Source: Ciona intestinalis (lineage: Eukaryota > Chordata > Ascidiacea > Phlebobranchia > Cionidae). Taken from it: a DNA stretch of 64,000 nt. This document shows, in pieces, positions 1 to 13,026 of the stretch. Position 1 is the stretch's first letter. Each line of letters starts with the position of its first letter. The position numbers and the translations under genes are program-made. The DNA lies in the NCBI RefSeq assembly GCF_000224145.3, contig NC_020173.2:431261-495260 (forward strand), written 5' to 3'. The notes beneath the pieces are model-generated. The model saw nothing but the letters and a program-made list of their open reading frames with translations. It searched no databases and was not told the DNA's origin.

Positions 1-169
1 ATGCCTACAAAAATGGGATGCATTGAACTTCAAACTTAGATCCAGATGTGAGCGCTGTTTACAATTGTGCTGCAACCTGTACAGTGGGCGAGTTAACCCC
101 TATTTTGATTTGAAACAAACTATATTTGTTTTACATTGAACATATATACTAAAATATATAATCCCACAG

Positions 170-3100
170 AACTACACCAGCTGTTATATTCTGGCAGTGG
201 GCAAATCAGTCTTTCAATGCAATTGTAAACTATACCAATCGAAGTGGAGATGCACCTCTTTCAACAAAGTGAGTGTCTTGTTCATTTTTCTTTATTATAA
301 ATTATAATAATGTTTCTTTGTAGGAGAATTTTAACCTCGTATGCATGCGCTACTAGTGGAGCTGTTGCTACTGCATTGGCACTCAACGCCATGACTAAGG
401 TAATAAAGGTGCATTATATCTTGGTCAAGGCAATAAGACTGTAAAAGTAAATCATCATGCAGTTAAAACAGTATATCACAATAAAAAAGTGGCTTTTAGC
501 CACCCTATGTTTTACGATATACAGGTATCAACAATATGGGGTACAGAGTTCTATTGTTGCTACCAGTCGTTGTGTATGATCTTTGTTGCATAAAACATAT
601 TGCAGATTTCATTAAACGAATATTTTATGTGGCAAGACTCAATCTGGGTTTTTGTAGAAATAAAATAAATGTTACTTTTTATGCCAGAAGTTGTTAATAT
701 TATATAAACGGGTTTATATTTATGTTTTTATTTTCTACAGAAACTTCCCGCTCTCGTTGGTCGGTTTGTACCACTTGCAGCAGTAGCGAGTGCCAACTGC
801 ATCAACATACCAATGATGAGAAGCAGGTACAATATTCTTCTTATCCCAAACATTACACTGCATATTCTTCCCATCTTATCTAGACCAAACTCTATTATTT
901 ATAAAAAGAGTCCAACAGTTTGAACAAATTGTATTATAGTGTTAAAGCTTAAAACCTAGTACAAGTACTAGTTAGAACAAAAATTCCACCTCTATTAAAC
1001 ATACTGAGTACATATTTCAAGATATGCCAACTAATTGTATCATTATAAATAAAAGATTAATTTTCTTTCGAATAAACGACTAGCTAGAGTGCTGCCCTCC
1101 CCTTTTACACTATATTGTCTAATCTTACATTTTATGAGTCATTCCATTAAGGGAGTTGACGGAAGGCATAACTATAAGCACACATGATGGGGAAGTGGTT
1201 GGAGAGTCAAAGAATGCGGCGAAAAAAGCGATCGTCCAAGTTACAGTATCCAGAATAGGAATGGCTGTGCCAGGAATGGGTAAACCCGCATAAAATTATT
1301 TAATAAATTAATTATGTGAGACTGTGACCATGCAGCACAATGTAACCTAATAACGTAATATGCATTATTTTAAAATTAGGCAAACTGAAACTAGTAGTTT
1401 TTCATAATATTTTAGGCACGAACACTATAGATTTCCCTGTTTTCAAAATCACAGTATTTACAGCTTATATATTAGATATCTTCATTTATTTCCAGTGATT
1501 CCTCCTGTGATAATGAACAAGTTGGCAAAGGGTTCATTTTTAAAGGTAAACACCGTTTTTATGGTTTATATTTCTAATTTAGCTGGAGTTCTTGTCGTGA
1601 GTGGCATTTCCAAGGTCTTACAGAAGCTAAATGCAAAACATACTAGTTTTAATTCTTTGTGTTTAAAACCGTGAAAGACTGTTGTAACACAGGTACAGCC
1701 ATTGAGCCATCATTACTAAAACATGACGCACTGCTTGTTACGTAAAACAAACGAATATGATTTCTTGTTTGTCGTTTTCTGTGACAAAACACGGACGTAG
1801 GTTATAATCATGTCTCAAAGTCTCAACGAAAACAAGTGTGCTACAGTTTTGTTAATAATGAACGTATGTTTGTTCAATGTAACGAAATACCGCCATAATC
1901 GAACGACCCTTCACCTACTCTGTGGTGTTTTCACCACTTTCCTGCCCTGATGGCAATTCTATGTCAAACGATGTCACTGTGATGCTCATCTTATCTTATC
2001 TTAATAACGCTGCACGTATTTCGCATGATTTTCGCCAAGTAGGATTGCACAAAACCACAAATGCGCATTAATTCAAACCACTGACACTCGATTGCAATCA
2101 AAGATTCGTCTAATGAGAACCTTACATCAGGAACCGACGATATCTTGCAACTAATTGAGATTTTGTTAAAAAATTTAGATCAATTCGTGAACGCCAGATT
2201 TTGTTTTTGAAAAACTTTTTGTCTGATCTGGCCGCACACCCCTTGGCACTTTCCCGTGATAAATAATATCCTGCATTCTTTTACCTACAATGAAAAAAAA
2301 ACTTGCGTTTGGTTCACTTCCATGAATGGGGCCCATGTAATAAAACGTCTTACAGCGTCCCGTATCATACATTGACTAAATGACAACCCACTTAAACAAC
2401 GTAATATTTTAGAAATGTATTTTTAGTCATCGGAAAATCCGTACACATATACCAAGTTCACCAACTGACCCACTTAAGGATTCCGTATCAACCCAAAATT
2501 AATAAAGCATTCCACAGCATCACGTTTATGCACATCGTTGTCACCTTATCTTTATAAGGTTACGCAACCGTCAGGGCGGTTAGCTGAATAGGGCGGTGGA
2601 AGGCACTGTTTGTTGTCGAGAGTGTTTATCTACAAATCGTATCAGTGTCGTATTTTTTCTGATAGTTCACTAGTTACGTCACAGTTGGAACAGCGGCAAA
2701 ATGGCATGGATTTAAATTAGGCCTGCTCCTTTTTTTGGAATTTTATCTTGTCGTATATATCTAATTTTCCATTTCATTTTCCAGCGATTCCCGTACATGA
2801 ACGCACCAATACAAGTCGGCCTCGTCGGACTTTCGTAAGTTTCTTAGCAATTTAAATTTCATGTTTCAATTTGACAGCGACCACATTTTGGACGAACGTT
2901 TGGCAACTGCACACTTCATAGTTGACAGTTTAATCAATGTCCGTTTACATTTCAGACTCGTGTTCGCCACACCTTTGTGCTGTGCCTTGTTCCCCCAGCG
3001 CAGGTCAGTTACTTTTCTAATATTATATACGAGCAGTATATACCATCAGTTTTAAACTATACCAGCTATTTGGAATATTGTAGTGTGGGGAAAGATGGGA

Positions 3101-4017
3101 CACCTTTTTATTCTATTTTCTCGTCCCATTTGGTAGTAAAGAAAGAACATTCAAAGAATTAAAAAACTGTATTCGCGCGATTCTTATAGACCGTTGTTAA
3201 TTGTTTAAAACAAGATCAGGATATTTAGATATTTTTTCCCAGAGGTTTCCCATCTTTCCCTACCCTACTATATTATACATAATTTGTTTAATATTTATAA
3301 AAATTGCGAAAAATCATTTTATTGTGTATAGGTTGGAATTTCGCCCATAATGTGCCACTAATAAATTCCCGCTGTGATGCACACATCCGCAATAAAAGTT
3401 AACACCTTATTAAAGGTTTGACATTACATGACACGTAGTCCGTTCCCCACCCCCTTGGTTACATATGATTTAGTGAACCAATCACAAACTACTATACAGC
3501 ATGTTTAGTTAAGGGTTTCCAGATAACTACGTCTTTACGTTAAGAGTGCTGTCTGTTATGCGTAGAAGGCAGCACTGGAAATGCTCGTAAATAGAAATAA
3601 CGATGCGTACACTTGGTGTAAGTTGGTTTAATCGCAGTTGGCAGCCATTTCCCACCACAAACACGCAAATACGGCATAACTTCTCATTTCCGAGAATAGC
3701 ATGTTTCAATTCGCGTTAAATGCCAGCATTCGAAGAAAATGAAGTCATTACCTAAGCTCATATCCAATGTGTGTACGATTTACACAAACTCAGGTATACC
3801 ACACGCAGTTTATGAGCCGTGCTACATGGAGGTGCGACGATAATTTGTTTGCAAGCACAGCACCGTAAGCCCGGTTTATCGAAAATCGCAATTAATTTAA
3901 CATGGCCTACCTTACCGCAGCTCTATGCCAGTAACAAGGCTGGAACCCGAACTGCAGGACGATATCGCCAAAAGAGGACTTCAAATTAGCGATGTCTACT
4001 TCAACAAGGGCCTGTGA
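170..4017 (+). CDS. SFXN: Sideroflexin (SFXN1/3-like), 3' part of gene, eight exons
   Basis: Mitochondrial inner-membrane carrier of the sideroflexin family; vertebrate SFXN1 imports serine for one-carbon metabolism. Exons 170-268, 324-399, 741-826, 1152-1279, 1496-1545, 2785-2834, 2956-3003 and 3921-4017 join in phase and give 210 residues, matching roughly the C-terminal two thirds of the family. Visible hallmarks are [20 protein letters not shown], the NRSGD motif, [44 protein letters not shown] and the C-terminal DVYFNKGL just before the stop. Several hydrophobic segments fit the multi-pass topology. The 5' exons lie left of the window because the first exon begins mid-codon after an acceptor at 168-169. 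Which paralogue it is (SFXN1, 2 or 3) cannot be settled by eye, though the sequence looks closest to SFXN1/3. The next gene, a CYP26, starts 2 kb downstream on the same strand and has no obvious functional link. Confidence 0.93.
3081..3271. mobile_element. Short TIR element (MITE-like), copy 1
   Basis: About 190 bp in the last sideroflexin intron. It opens with a TAGTGTGGGGAAAGATGGGA-type end and closes with the inverted counterpart, CCCATCTTTCCCTACCCTACTA. The inner sequence (CATTCAAAGAATTA...GACCGTTGTTAATTG...AGGATATT) recurs in the copies near 7.3, 7.8, 9.7 and 54.0 kb. It has no coding capacity. Ends plus repetition point to a non-autonomous DNA element. Confidence 0.8.
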
Positions 4018-4220
4018 CGTCATAGGCTCCAGGCGAGGGACTTTCCGCACAACTTTTATCGTCACCTAAATTAATCGCAACTTTCTAGGAACGTCACGTA
4101 TTTATTTCGTCATTCGTATCTCACTATTTTGTAAGGACATATTGCGTGATTTTTTTCACTTTTTATCCTATTTTTTACAGTTTTGCTTGCCGGTTTTATT
4201 CGCTATAAGGTGGTCACCGA

Positions 4221-4226
4221 AATAAA
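4221..4226 (+). terminator. Candidate polyadenylation signal of sideroflexin
   Basis: A canonical AATAAA lies about 205 bases after the sideroflexin stop codon, a reasonable distance for a 3' UTR. Transcript evidence is not available. Confidence 0.5.
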
Positions 4227-5991
4227 AGGTCGTGCTAGGAGTTTACTTTATTAACGAAAAGGACCCACCGTTTTACTCGATGGACAAAGACGCAAATAAG
4301 ATAAAGAGTCAAATTTACATTGGTGTGTTTGTTCATGTTTTGTTCACACTGAGAAAAACCAACATGCTGGATAAGTAAAAGCATATTTGTATATATCTGG
4401 TGTGGCAACGTCAAGTCAAAACAGTTGTTTATCATAAAAACGCGTTAAATAAAGAAACGTTTGTATGTTAAAGATTATAAATCGTGTGCTGACGCACAGA
4501 AAGTATACGATTCAAGCTTCTGCTATTACATCATAACAGGTAAAGAATATTTACCCCTGGTCATTGTTGGTAGATGAAATACCATGACCTACAATAAAAG
4601 TGTTTATGGTCAATTTTGCGACTACGTATTTTAAGTGGCCGCAGCAGGATTTTTCTTTTTCTGTTGTGGTTATGGAAGTTTTTCTGCTGTGGTTATGGAA
4701 GCATATTTTTAAAGAACATGAAATGAATCTACGTTAATGAGAAATAATGTTAATATTGTATACTGGCTTATACCAGTCATTATGTTGCCTTATAAACACA
4801 TGACCTTATATACCCAAATATTACGCACTTTAGCCCTTTGTTCTTAACCTATAAAATATATAAGAGTCCACATCAATGCAAATAAGTTGACTTGTGTAAA
4901 CAAATTAATTGAAGCAGTAATAGGCGTGTTGTGTGTAGGTTGCATATTTTAACTTAGCGCCAACTCAATGTCACGGATGTTACTTCTAATGTTAACCTGC
5001 TGTGTATTCGCTACAGGCGCTGTCCAGATTTCTGATATAGATAACTAACCGAATGTGTCTATGTCTCATCACCCCAGCAGGTTGCTTGTACGAACACAAA
5101 CAGAACCGACTTAATTAAAGTCACGTCACACTAACAATCATTGTTGCTTATTCCACAGGTGCTACATACATATAGTCGTTTGTTGTTCTGGATATTGTAG
5201 CCATCATATATCTCCCGCAAGTACTCGCGACAGTCGGCAAACAGTGATTCGTTGTAAACCATCCCTTACGCAAACTGTACTTAATATCGTAAGGTTTAAC
5301 CGCAAAGTTGATTTAAGGAAGGCTACCCTATAACTGGGTGACTCAACAAAACCCTGATAAGGCGGCGAATTCAATGCGTTTGATTTGGCTCTATGGGAAA
5401 CTATTCGAAAATAGCCCAAATGTAATCCATCATTCTTCGTTCTCACGTTTTAGTGTTCCGAGTGTTAAAAACCCAATTGGTCGGCATGTTTTCTTCGCGG
5501 CCGACCGTCGACGAAACGACAACTTAACTACGTCGGAAGTGGTACAGAGTGTCGTGAAGAGCTCGCAACTGGCCGACGCTAGCCAAATTTAAGATCCGAT
5601 TAGCACCCGTGGGTTAAATATAGCAGCCGGCCGTCTCTGCGAGTGTTACAAAATAAACTTTCGATTACAAACCAAAGCTCATCAAACTATAGCTCTAATC
5701 TATCGTCCAATGTTCGATTTAATGGAGAGCCTGTAGAAACTGTCCACGCACGCCCTTTATCAACAAATTTTGACAAAACGAACAGCGTCGGTGCGTGGCG
5801 TCAGCGGATGTGAAAAAAGGAGTCCAGACACGAGCGTCTATATTTTTGATCGACACTCGTCGCCTTGCGCATTTGTCAGTATAACAGCGAAGGCGCGAAA
5901 ACCGTTTCCGAAGCATATCAGTTAATGCGATTTGTTCGACCATTTGGAAAAGACAACGTCGCGTAAGGAAGTAGCTGTCCCAGCTTAAGAA
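4227..5991. other. Intergenic region, sideroflexin to first CYP26
   Basis: No convincing coding segment was seen; the longest reading frames are under 100 codons and lack recognisable domains. The 800 bp just before 5992 are richer in CpG than the AT-rich flank and probably hold the promoter of the downstream CYP26 gene, but no clear TATA box or initiator could be assigned. Confidence 0.5.
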
Positions 5992-8900
5992 ATGACGTCC
6001 GGGCTACGTTGCAAAAATGTTCTCACTTCACAAAGATCGCCGTTGTTGGAAAAGTGTCTTTCCACGTCGAGTAGTTGGCTCGCTAGCTCGCTGGTAACTA
6101 TTTCAGACCAATCAATCAATGATTTGATGTCACCCAGGTTGGGAGTAAACAGTTCAGCAGCCAGCGAGGAGTTAGTGACCATCAATTTAACGCTGTCCAG
6201 TCAAACCATGGTAGAATCTTCTTTTCTTTATCCGGATGGTGGAGGAATTAGAAAAGCAATTACGAACATCTCATCTTTGGAGGTTCCATCCAACAGAACT
6301 CTCATCAACTACCTCGAATCCGAAGATTTCTTCTACTTTCTCTTCTTCCTTATTAAGTACATCGGAGTCCCCTGTTTCTTGATGCATGTCATTTGCTGCC
6401 TCTGGGAGATCCGGTGTGTCCGGATGAAAGATCACAGTTGTCCTCTTCCGCTTCCACGGGGCAATATGGGGTTTCCCCTAGTCGGAGAAATGTTTCATCT
6501 CTTTGTGGTGGTAAGTTTATGTTTTATTTTATCAATAAGTGTAATGTCCCCGACAGTATAATATTTTATTGTTGTCCATGGATTTTACTTGAGTCATTAA
6601 CTACAATTTAAAGTTACCTGTAGTGATTTACTTGTGACATTAACTACGCAAACATTTCGCGGCTAAAAGCATTAACTCGGGAAAGGGAGGCATGGTAACC
6701 CAGTTCGATTAAAATTTGGGTCGTTGTCTCGTTTCGCTGACGCAAATCGCAAATATGACGAATGTAATTCCAAGAAGTAAATTTCGGCGTCTGCCTGCGG
6801 TGCTATGTGATGACTTTTCCCTAAAACGGATACGCCGGATATGTTGTTGAGGCTTAGTCATCGCAGTTACGTGCTACAGGTTGGCAAATTTACTATTTAT
6901 GGAAGCTATACCACAATTGGTATTGCCAGGCACCGTAAACCCTTTTTATAATTCTATAAAGACCGATGTTTCTGGTAAATTTGTAGATTTACGATCTCAC
7001 GCCAGACGTTTAGGGTATTGTATGTTTACCAAGGGACCGCTTTTAGCAGCAGCTTTGACTGCGGTTTCAGGATAATAATTAAACGTACCGGAGAGCATTC
7101 AGCTTTTATTCCCGGCTTTATCAGCATCCTTGACAGATTAGGGCACTTGTGGGTTTGATTAATTTGAAAAGCGGTTAAAAAGCTGACACTGTCTGGGGGT
7201 CGACAGGTTTAGCGTCATTTTCATGGCGTTCAATCAACAAACGAATGCAGTTTAACGCGCGTTGTTATTAGTTTCACGACTATTTTCGTTGATGTAACGA
7301 CCATTGTATTAGGGTGAGGGAAGATGGGACGAGTTTTCATTCTATATAGTAGTAAACAAAAAACATTCAAAGAATTATTTAACCGTGTGCTTGCAACCCC
7401 CTAATCATGTTAATTGTTTAAAACACGATCAGGATATTTGGATTTATCTACATACAGCTGCACAACGGAAATACAACATTTTTATTGCAAATGAAAGTTA
7501 AGGTACGGAGATACGTTCAATAGGTAAACTTTAAACAAATGTCTTATCGATTTGCATTTTATGGTTCTATAACACCGTTTGCATAAAGTTTAATCCTTGC
7601 GGTTTTCAAGTTGTAGGTATATTGCCGCGCACAAACTAAGATAGACATCAAAACGCTGCGAAAACCGCAAAGCAATTTTAAGCCTTCCGCGTAAAGCGAA
7701 GTAAATAATAAAAGTTTCTTAAAATGATTATAACATTTATGATACAACGCAACTTATAACATTTATGATATAGTAGGATGGGGGAAGATGGGACACCTTT
7801 TCATTCTATTTTCTCGTACGTTTTAATAGTAAACAAAGAACATTCAAAGAATTATAAAACCTGGTCCTCGCGACTTTCAAAGACCGTTGTTAATTGTTTA
7901 AAACACGATCAGGATATTTATATATTTTGTGCTAAAGGTGTCCCATCTTCCCCCACCCCACTATACAAAGCAAGTTATAACATTTATGATACAACGCAAA
8001 AACTCGATGTAAAACACCCGAGTTTAGAAAATGTCATCACTGGTATGAACAACAAAAATAAGAAATCGATTTAGCTATTTTACTAACAGCTTTCCCCTGT
8101 TTAAAATATTTGTGTTGAGGTTCATTTCCATAGCAGGGTAATATGGCAAGTTATGTTAACTAAAATAACTTCGCTTCCATGCATTGTTAGATACTGAAGT
8201 CACTTCAGTATACTGTGGTATTATCGCCAGATCTGGAAAGATTTGATCAACCTTTTGATATTTCTGCCGCAGGGAGCAAAATACCAACGACAACGAAGGA
8301 GCAAGTATGGAAAGATCTATAGAACCCACATGTTTGGCAGCCCATCAGTTGCTGTGATCGGAGAGGAGCATGTTAAAAAAATTGTCCTCGGAGAAGGTAG
8401 AAGGTTATGCGGGGTGTATAGCATCGTAGTTAACATTTTAAAATACCGCGTACCGTTGTGTTATGGACACGAAAATACATTAAGGTTTTCGAGAAAACCA
8501 AAATTGTACCTTTCAAATCTAGATAAAGACGAAAAGCTAACATAAAACGCCTTCTATATGCTCAGCCATGCAATGAAATACATGTGGAATGTTGTGTTTT
8601 GGCAAACATAAGGGTATGCTTTAAGCTCTTGGTAATAGGAGTATTTTAGAGTGCCTTTTGCCAGTTGACAAAGCTTAACTGGCGTTCTTTTAATCTTGCC
8701 AATAGGTACCTTGGTACAGACAAGATGGCCAAGCACAACGAGACGCATTCTGGGCACTGACGGCATCGTAAACGGTGATCTCGCCACACATTGCCGTATC
8801 AAGCGACTTGCCCTAAAAGCGTTTTCGCCAAAATATATCGGCACTTACGCCCCGGTAATTCAGGCAGGAGTGGCCGCACACGTAAAGGTAACAACGATCT

Positions 8901-11900
8901 CAATAAAGATTCTATTAAATACATTTACAACAATAGCTGGACCCTAACATCGTTGTTGGTTCAAACAAGTTTGTAACCTGGCTGTGGCTGAGACTAATTA
9001 ATCCAGCCAGACTATGAGCAAACTTATGGGGTTGTATAATGTGTCTGTTGGAACTGTCAATGTATCACCCTATATTGACACAATGTACGTTTGTACGACA
9101 ACGGCAAACCTAACATTAAAATTTGAAAAGTTCCTGAAAAGTCCAATGTAAATTGTGCGTCATACGAGGATATAGAAGTTCAATACCTGTGACAACCTAT
9201 ATGTGACATATGTGATCCGTAACCGGAAATTAAACTTCTGTAGTAATATAAGTTCTTTACAACTCGTCGTCCACAATATCAAGCGTTTACTTTGAGATAC
9301 CAATGCGTGTTTTTACGACTTCCACCATATTATCCACTTCAGTATGTTAGCATTAAATTTATGTAAGCTTATTTAAAATATTCCAAACAAACGACCTGTC
9401 GCTTTACAGGAATGGGTGGATCAAGGTACGGTTCATATTCTTGAGAAATGTAAGCAAGCGGTCTCAAAAACGATGATGACTGTTCTCCTTGGGATCAAAT
9501 CTAATGATCCGGACATTCAGCTTTACATCCAGGCAGCGGATGACATCATTAACAGCATCCTCAGTCTTCCATTGGATCTTCCTGGATTCGGGTTTCACAA
9601 GGTGAGTTTAATTGTTAATATGCGGCCCATTTTCATATTCTTGATTTTTTAATCATTGACGGATTGACCATTTGCAAAGCCCAGAGTATACTGTAACGTG
9701 TGAGCAGGGTGAAATGCTATATGGTTGAATAATATAGTATTGGGTATAGTAAGGTGGGGGGAAATGGGACACCTTTACTTGTATTTTCTCGTCCCATTTT
9801 ATTTTAACAAAGAATGTTTAAAAAACTATAAAACTGAAACCCGACGACTTTCGTGACCGTTGTTAACTGTTTAAAACACGACCAGAATGTGTGGATGTTG
9901 GGTGCTAAAGATGTACCATCTTACCTTACAAGAACTATAGTGATATAGGTATATAAAGTTTTGAAGTATATTAGGATCCAATGCCACGCACGACAGAGCA
10001 TGAAATACCCTGAAATACCCAGAGCATGAAATACCCTATCGTGCCGGGAGTATTTTGTGCTTGCTCACACCCTCTATTTGCCGTAACCCCACAACAGCAC
10101 TCTTGCTACATCAATGCTAAGATCAAAGTTAAACCACCAAAGCAATTCGGTTTCATAGCAAGCAAATTTGCACTTGGTCTTTCCTAATGTTAGCATAGCC
10201 TATAACTAAGTCAAATATTTTCGCTGGGTTCGCAAACGCTGCTGTTATTTAGAAGATTTTCATGTACAGCTGTACACCCCTATAACGAACATTAACGGGT
10301 ATTTATAATGCAGTGAAAGTATAAACAAATACGCGCTAATTTAATTTTTTTAGAGTTGAATGATTAAAACAGCAAACTGATATGCAATCTAGTTTAACAT
10401 TTTACGTTGTTGAATTTTAAACAAATATTTATATTCATTTCGCTTTTTTACTTTCCCATGTGAATTAAAACTGCCCACACATGTTTCGACAGTGTAGTTT
10501 ATGTATCGAAAATTAACGGCGGTAAAGAGAATCAATACCAGACGCGTTAATTTATCCATCACTGATGAGAAAGTTGTGCTGAACCCTGTTGGGAATCGTG
10601 TTCGATTATTTTGCAACCGGTCGCTCAAAAATAATCACTGCAAAATCTTGTAAAACAGGGCATGTTACAAATTGATAAGATTGGTAGCGGAAAAGAGAAT
10701 TGATTCGAAATTGCAACAAAGTTTCGCTACCTGCATAATAGACTGCCGGTGTGTATACGTTAACCAGTACAGTGTGGAGAAAGGTTTATAAAAACTGTTC
10801 GGAGTTTGATTATGCAGCTTGTATGTTTATTTGTGTTCTCAGGTTGTTAAAAAAAAATAGGTTAGAATTTAAAATAGTAATGCAATTATACGACCACATA
10901 TAAAATGGTAATGTAGTTACAATAAAACAGAGTAGGTAACATGTTAAACTATAAAGTACAGGCAAGCAAGAAAACGTTAAAACTGGATTTATAGAGCGTA
11001 AAATATTATTTCGTGTTATATACGCGTATTCCTAATAATAAATCCACTTATTAATCAAAATACCCACGGATTTTGAACGGTCCCAATTTACCCCGCCTGT
11101 ATACAAATCGCTATACTACTCAATGTGTGTTTATATATATTTTTTGTGTTCTCGCATAAAAACATAGTATCACTTAAATAGCATAAAAACATAGTATCAC
11201 TTAAAAGTCATAAAGTATTCTTATTTTTAAAATGTCGGGAAATAAGTGCATAAATATCCCATCTCACCCCATTCCACTTTATTATAATTATTAAATTCGA
11301 ACACTTTACTTACAGGGGTTGAAAGCTCGGGAGTTAATTTTTAACAAACTCGAATCGCAGCTTAAGTCTAAATTCAACGCAACAGACGACGAGCTCTTTG
11401 GTGACAGTGGTGGCGAGTTTGAGAGCGTGCTACTTAACATTCTAAAATTTGCTCGCCGCGAGGGGGAGACAGAGATCAAGCTTTGTAATCTCCAAAACTT
11501 GTCGCTTGAGTTCATCTTCGCAGGAACACAGAGTCTCCAATGCTCATGCTCTCTGGTAACTTTCCACTTGAGTCAAAACCCACAGGTAAATTTTGAGATA
11601 TCGGTGTATGAGTGAATTGTTGAAAAGCTTCATAAACACATAGGTTACGCCTTACTACAACGTGAATATAAATAAATCACGAGACATATCGTATCGGTTA
11701 ATATTAATTTAATCAAAATGTGTTCTCTTAATACACATCTGCTGGATTATAAAAAGTGAAAATATGCATTATTCTAATAACAAGCAATATTAGGACAAAG
11801 CATGTAACTGTAAAATGTAAGGTTCTGTGACTTGTTTTTTACTTAGCAATATACAGGTAATTCTTTTCGTTAAATTTTCTGTAACTATGTGGTAAACCCG

Positions 11901-13026
11901 TACATGATGGGGTAAATAGGATATATCTAGAATCTACAGAATTATTTTTAAACAAATATGTTTTCGATCCGTGCATTTAGGTCGTTAAGCAATGCAGAGA
12001 GGAAATAAAAGCGGCCGGCTTATGGGACACCCCCTTAACTGAGATTAACGTCGAGCGAATTCAGTCTCTTCGTTTTATTGAGTTGGTTGCCAAGGAGACG
12101 TTACGCGTCACACCTACTATACCGGGAGCTGTGCGTGTGGCTTTAAAAACTTTTGAGCTTGGTGTAAGTAATGATGGAGGAATGCATTTAATTATTAATT
12201 GATGGAACCTTGAATCAATGTTATCTTGCGTGTGGTAAAGTCCAACGTGATATGTGCTCCCGCTTAGGTGACCACTTTCCCAGTTTAACTACATTAGATA
12301 CCCGAGATACGTTGTTGTGATTAAATCTTGGACGTTTTAGGAATACACGTTGGTCTGCCACACCTGGGGCCTCGGGCAAATTATCGCCAGTTTATTTAAT
12401 AATGTTTGATTAATAATCTTTAATCAAAACTAATTAAATGTCCTCAGACGATGGCATGCGAAACACAAATTGTTGGGTGTTGCCTTTCACAACCCAACAT
12501 ATAGATAACTGGGTTTAATCAGTGATTAGTATTAAAAATAGTTGTGGTGCGAATTATTTATATATGTGCCTACTTTTATCAGGGCTACCAGATCCCCAAA
12601 GGTTGGCAGATTATATACAGCATTCGGTTAACGCACGAAGAAGCCGCAGGAAAGGTTTTGCAAAATGGCTCCAAGTGCGAGTTCGAACCCGGGGAGCATT
12701 TTACTTCCACCTGCAAGAACACGGACGTTAAAAAGTCTGGTGAGGACAAGTCACACGAATGCTTGAAACAGCAGAGCCCTTTCGCTTTCTTGCCGTTCGG
12801 AAAAGGTCCACGGATGTGCGCTGGTAAAAACTATGGTATGCTGTTCCTGAAAGTTCTTATATTCGAGCTAGTCCGTACAGCTGACATCAGTCTAGAAGGA
12901 AAATGCAAAATAATCGAAGTTCCGATGACACGTACTGACAAATCCGTGAAAATTAAATTCACTTCCATCAAAAAGTTGAAACCGGAGAACTCTGTTAATG
13001 ATGCCTCATCTAGTACTGCCGTTTAA
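5992..13026 (+). CDS. CYP26: CYP26-type cytochrome P450, divergent copy, seven exons
   Basis: Predicted ER-anchored monooxygenase of the CYP26 family, whose vertebrate members hydroxylate and clear retinoic acid. Exons 5992-6510, 8273-8396, 8706-8887, 9410-9601, 11316-11585, 11981-12163 and 12583-13026 join in phase to 637 residues, longer than the usual ~500. Landmarks in order: a Ser/Thr-rich N-terminal extension of about 110 residues, a membrane anchor (FFYFLFFLIKYIGVPCFLMH), the LPLPRGNMGFPLVGE hinge, the helix-C region TRWPSTTRRILG, K-helix KETLR (ExxR), RVALKTFELGGYQIPKGW, and the heme loop FLPFGKGPRMCAG with the ligand Cys. The I-helix reads FAGTQSLQCS where vertebrate CYP26 has FGGHETTAS, so the acid/Thr pair is missing. 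Activity may therefore be altered. An alternative start is the Met at 6208. A tail-to-tail paralogue follows at 13800. Confidence 0.9.
7307..7445. mobile_element. Short TIR element, copy 2, truncated
   Basis: Begins with TTAGGGTGAGGGAAGATGGGA and carries the shared inner blocks (CATTCAAAGAATTA, TTAATTGTTTAAAACACGATC, AGGATATT), but the closing inverted end is missing. It sits in intron 1 of the + strand CYP26, about 330 bp before copy 3. Confidence 0.65.
7771..7964. mobile_element. Short TIR element, copy 3
   Basis: A complete 194-bp copy with matching inverted ends (TAGTAGGATGGGGGAAGATG and its counterpart CATCTTCCCCCACCCCACTA). A short flanking segment containing TTATAACATTTATGATA occurs on both sides, so the host sequence was locally duplicated or the element inserted into an existing direct repeat. 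Confidence 0.8.
8192..8218. repeat. Palindromic motif, family member A
   Basis: A 19-bp near-perfect palindrome (TACTGAAGTCACTTCAGTA) followed by TACTGTGG. It lies about 55 bp before exon 2 of the + strand CYP26. A closely related, longer palindrome occurs at 34769-34803. Confidence 0.6.
9745..9940. mobile_element. Short TIR element, copy 4
   Basis: About 196 bp in intron 4 of the + strand CYP26. It starts TATAGTAAGGTGGGGGGAAA and ends with a decayed inverted counterpart finishing ...CTATAG. The inner blocks are shared with the other copies. Confidence 0.75.
9995..10037. repeat. Short tandem duplication
   Basis: The unit AGAGCATGAAATACCC occurs twice with a partial TGAAATACCC unit between. 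It is an intronic simple duplication. Confidence 0.6.
11154..11206. repeat. 27-bp tandem repeat, two units
   Basis: The unit beginning GCATAAAAACATAGTATCAC is present twice head to tail in intron 4 of the + strand CYP26. Directly after it, 11245-11285 carries an isolated end of the TIR family (CCCATCTCACCCCATTCCAC), a fragment of a sixth copy. Confidence 0.65.
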
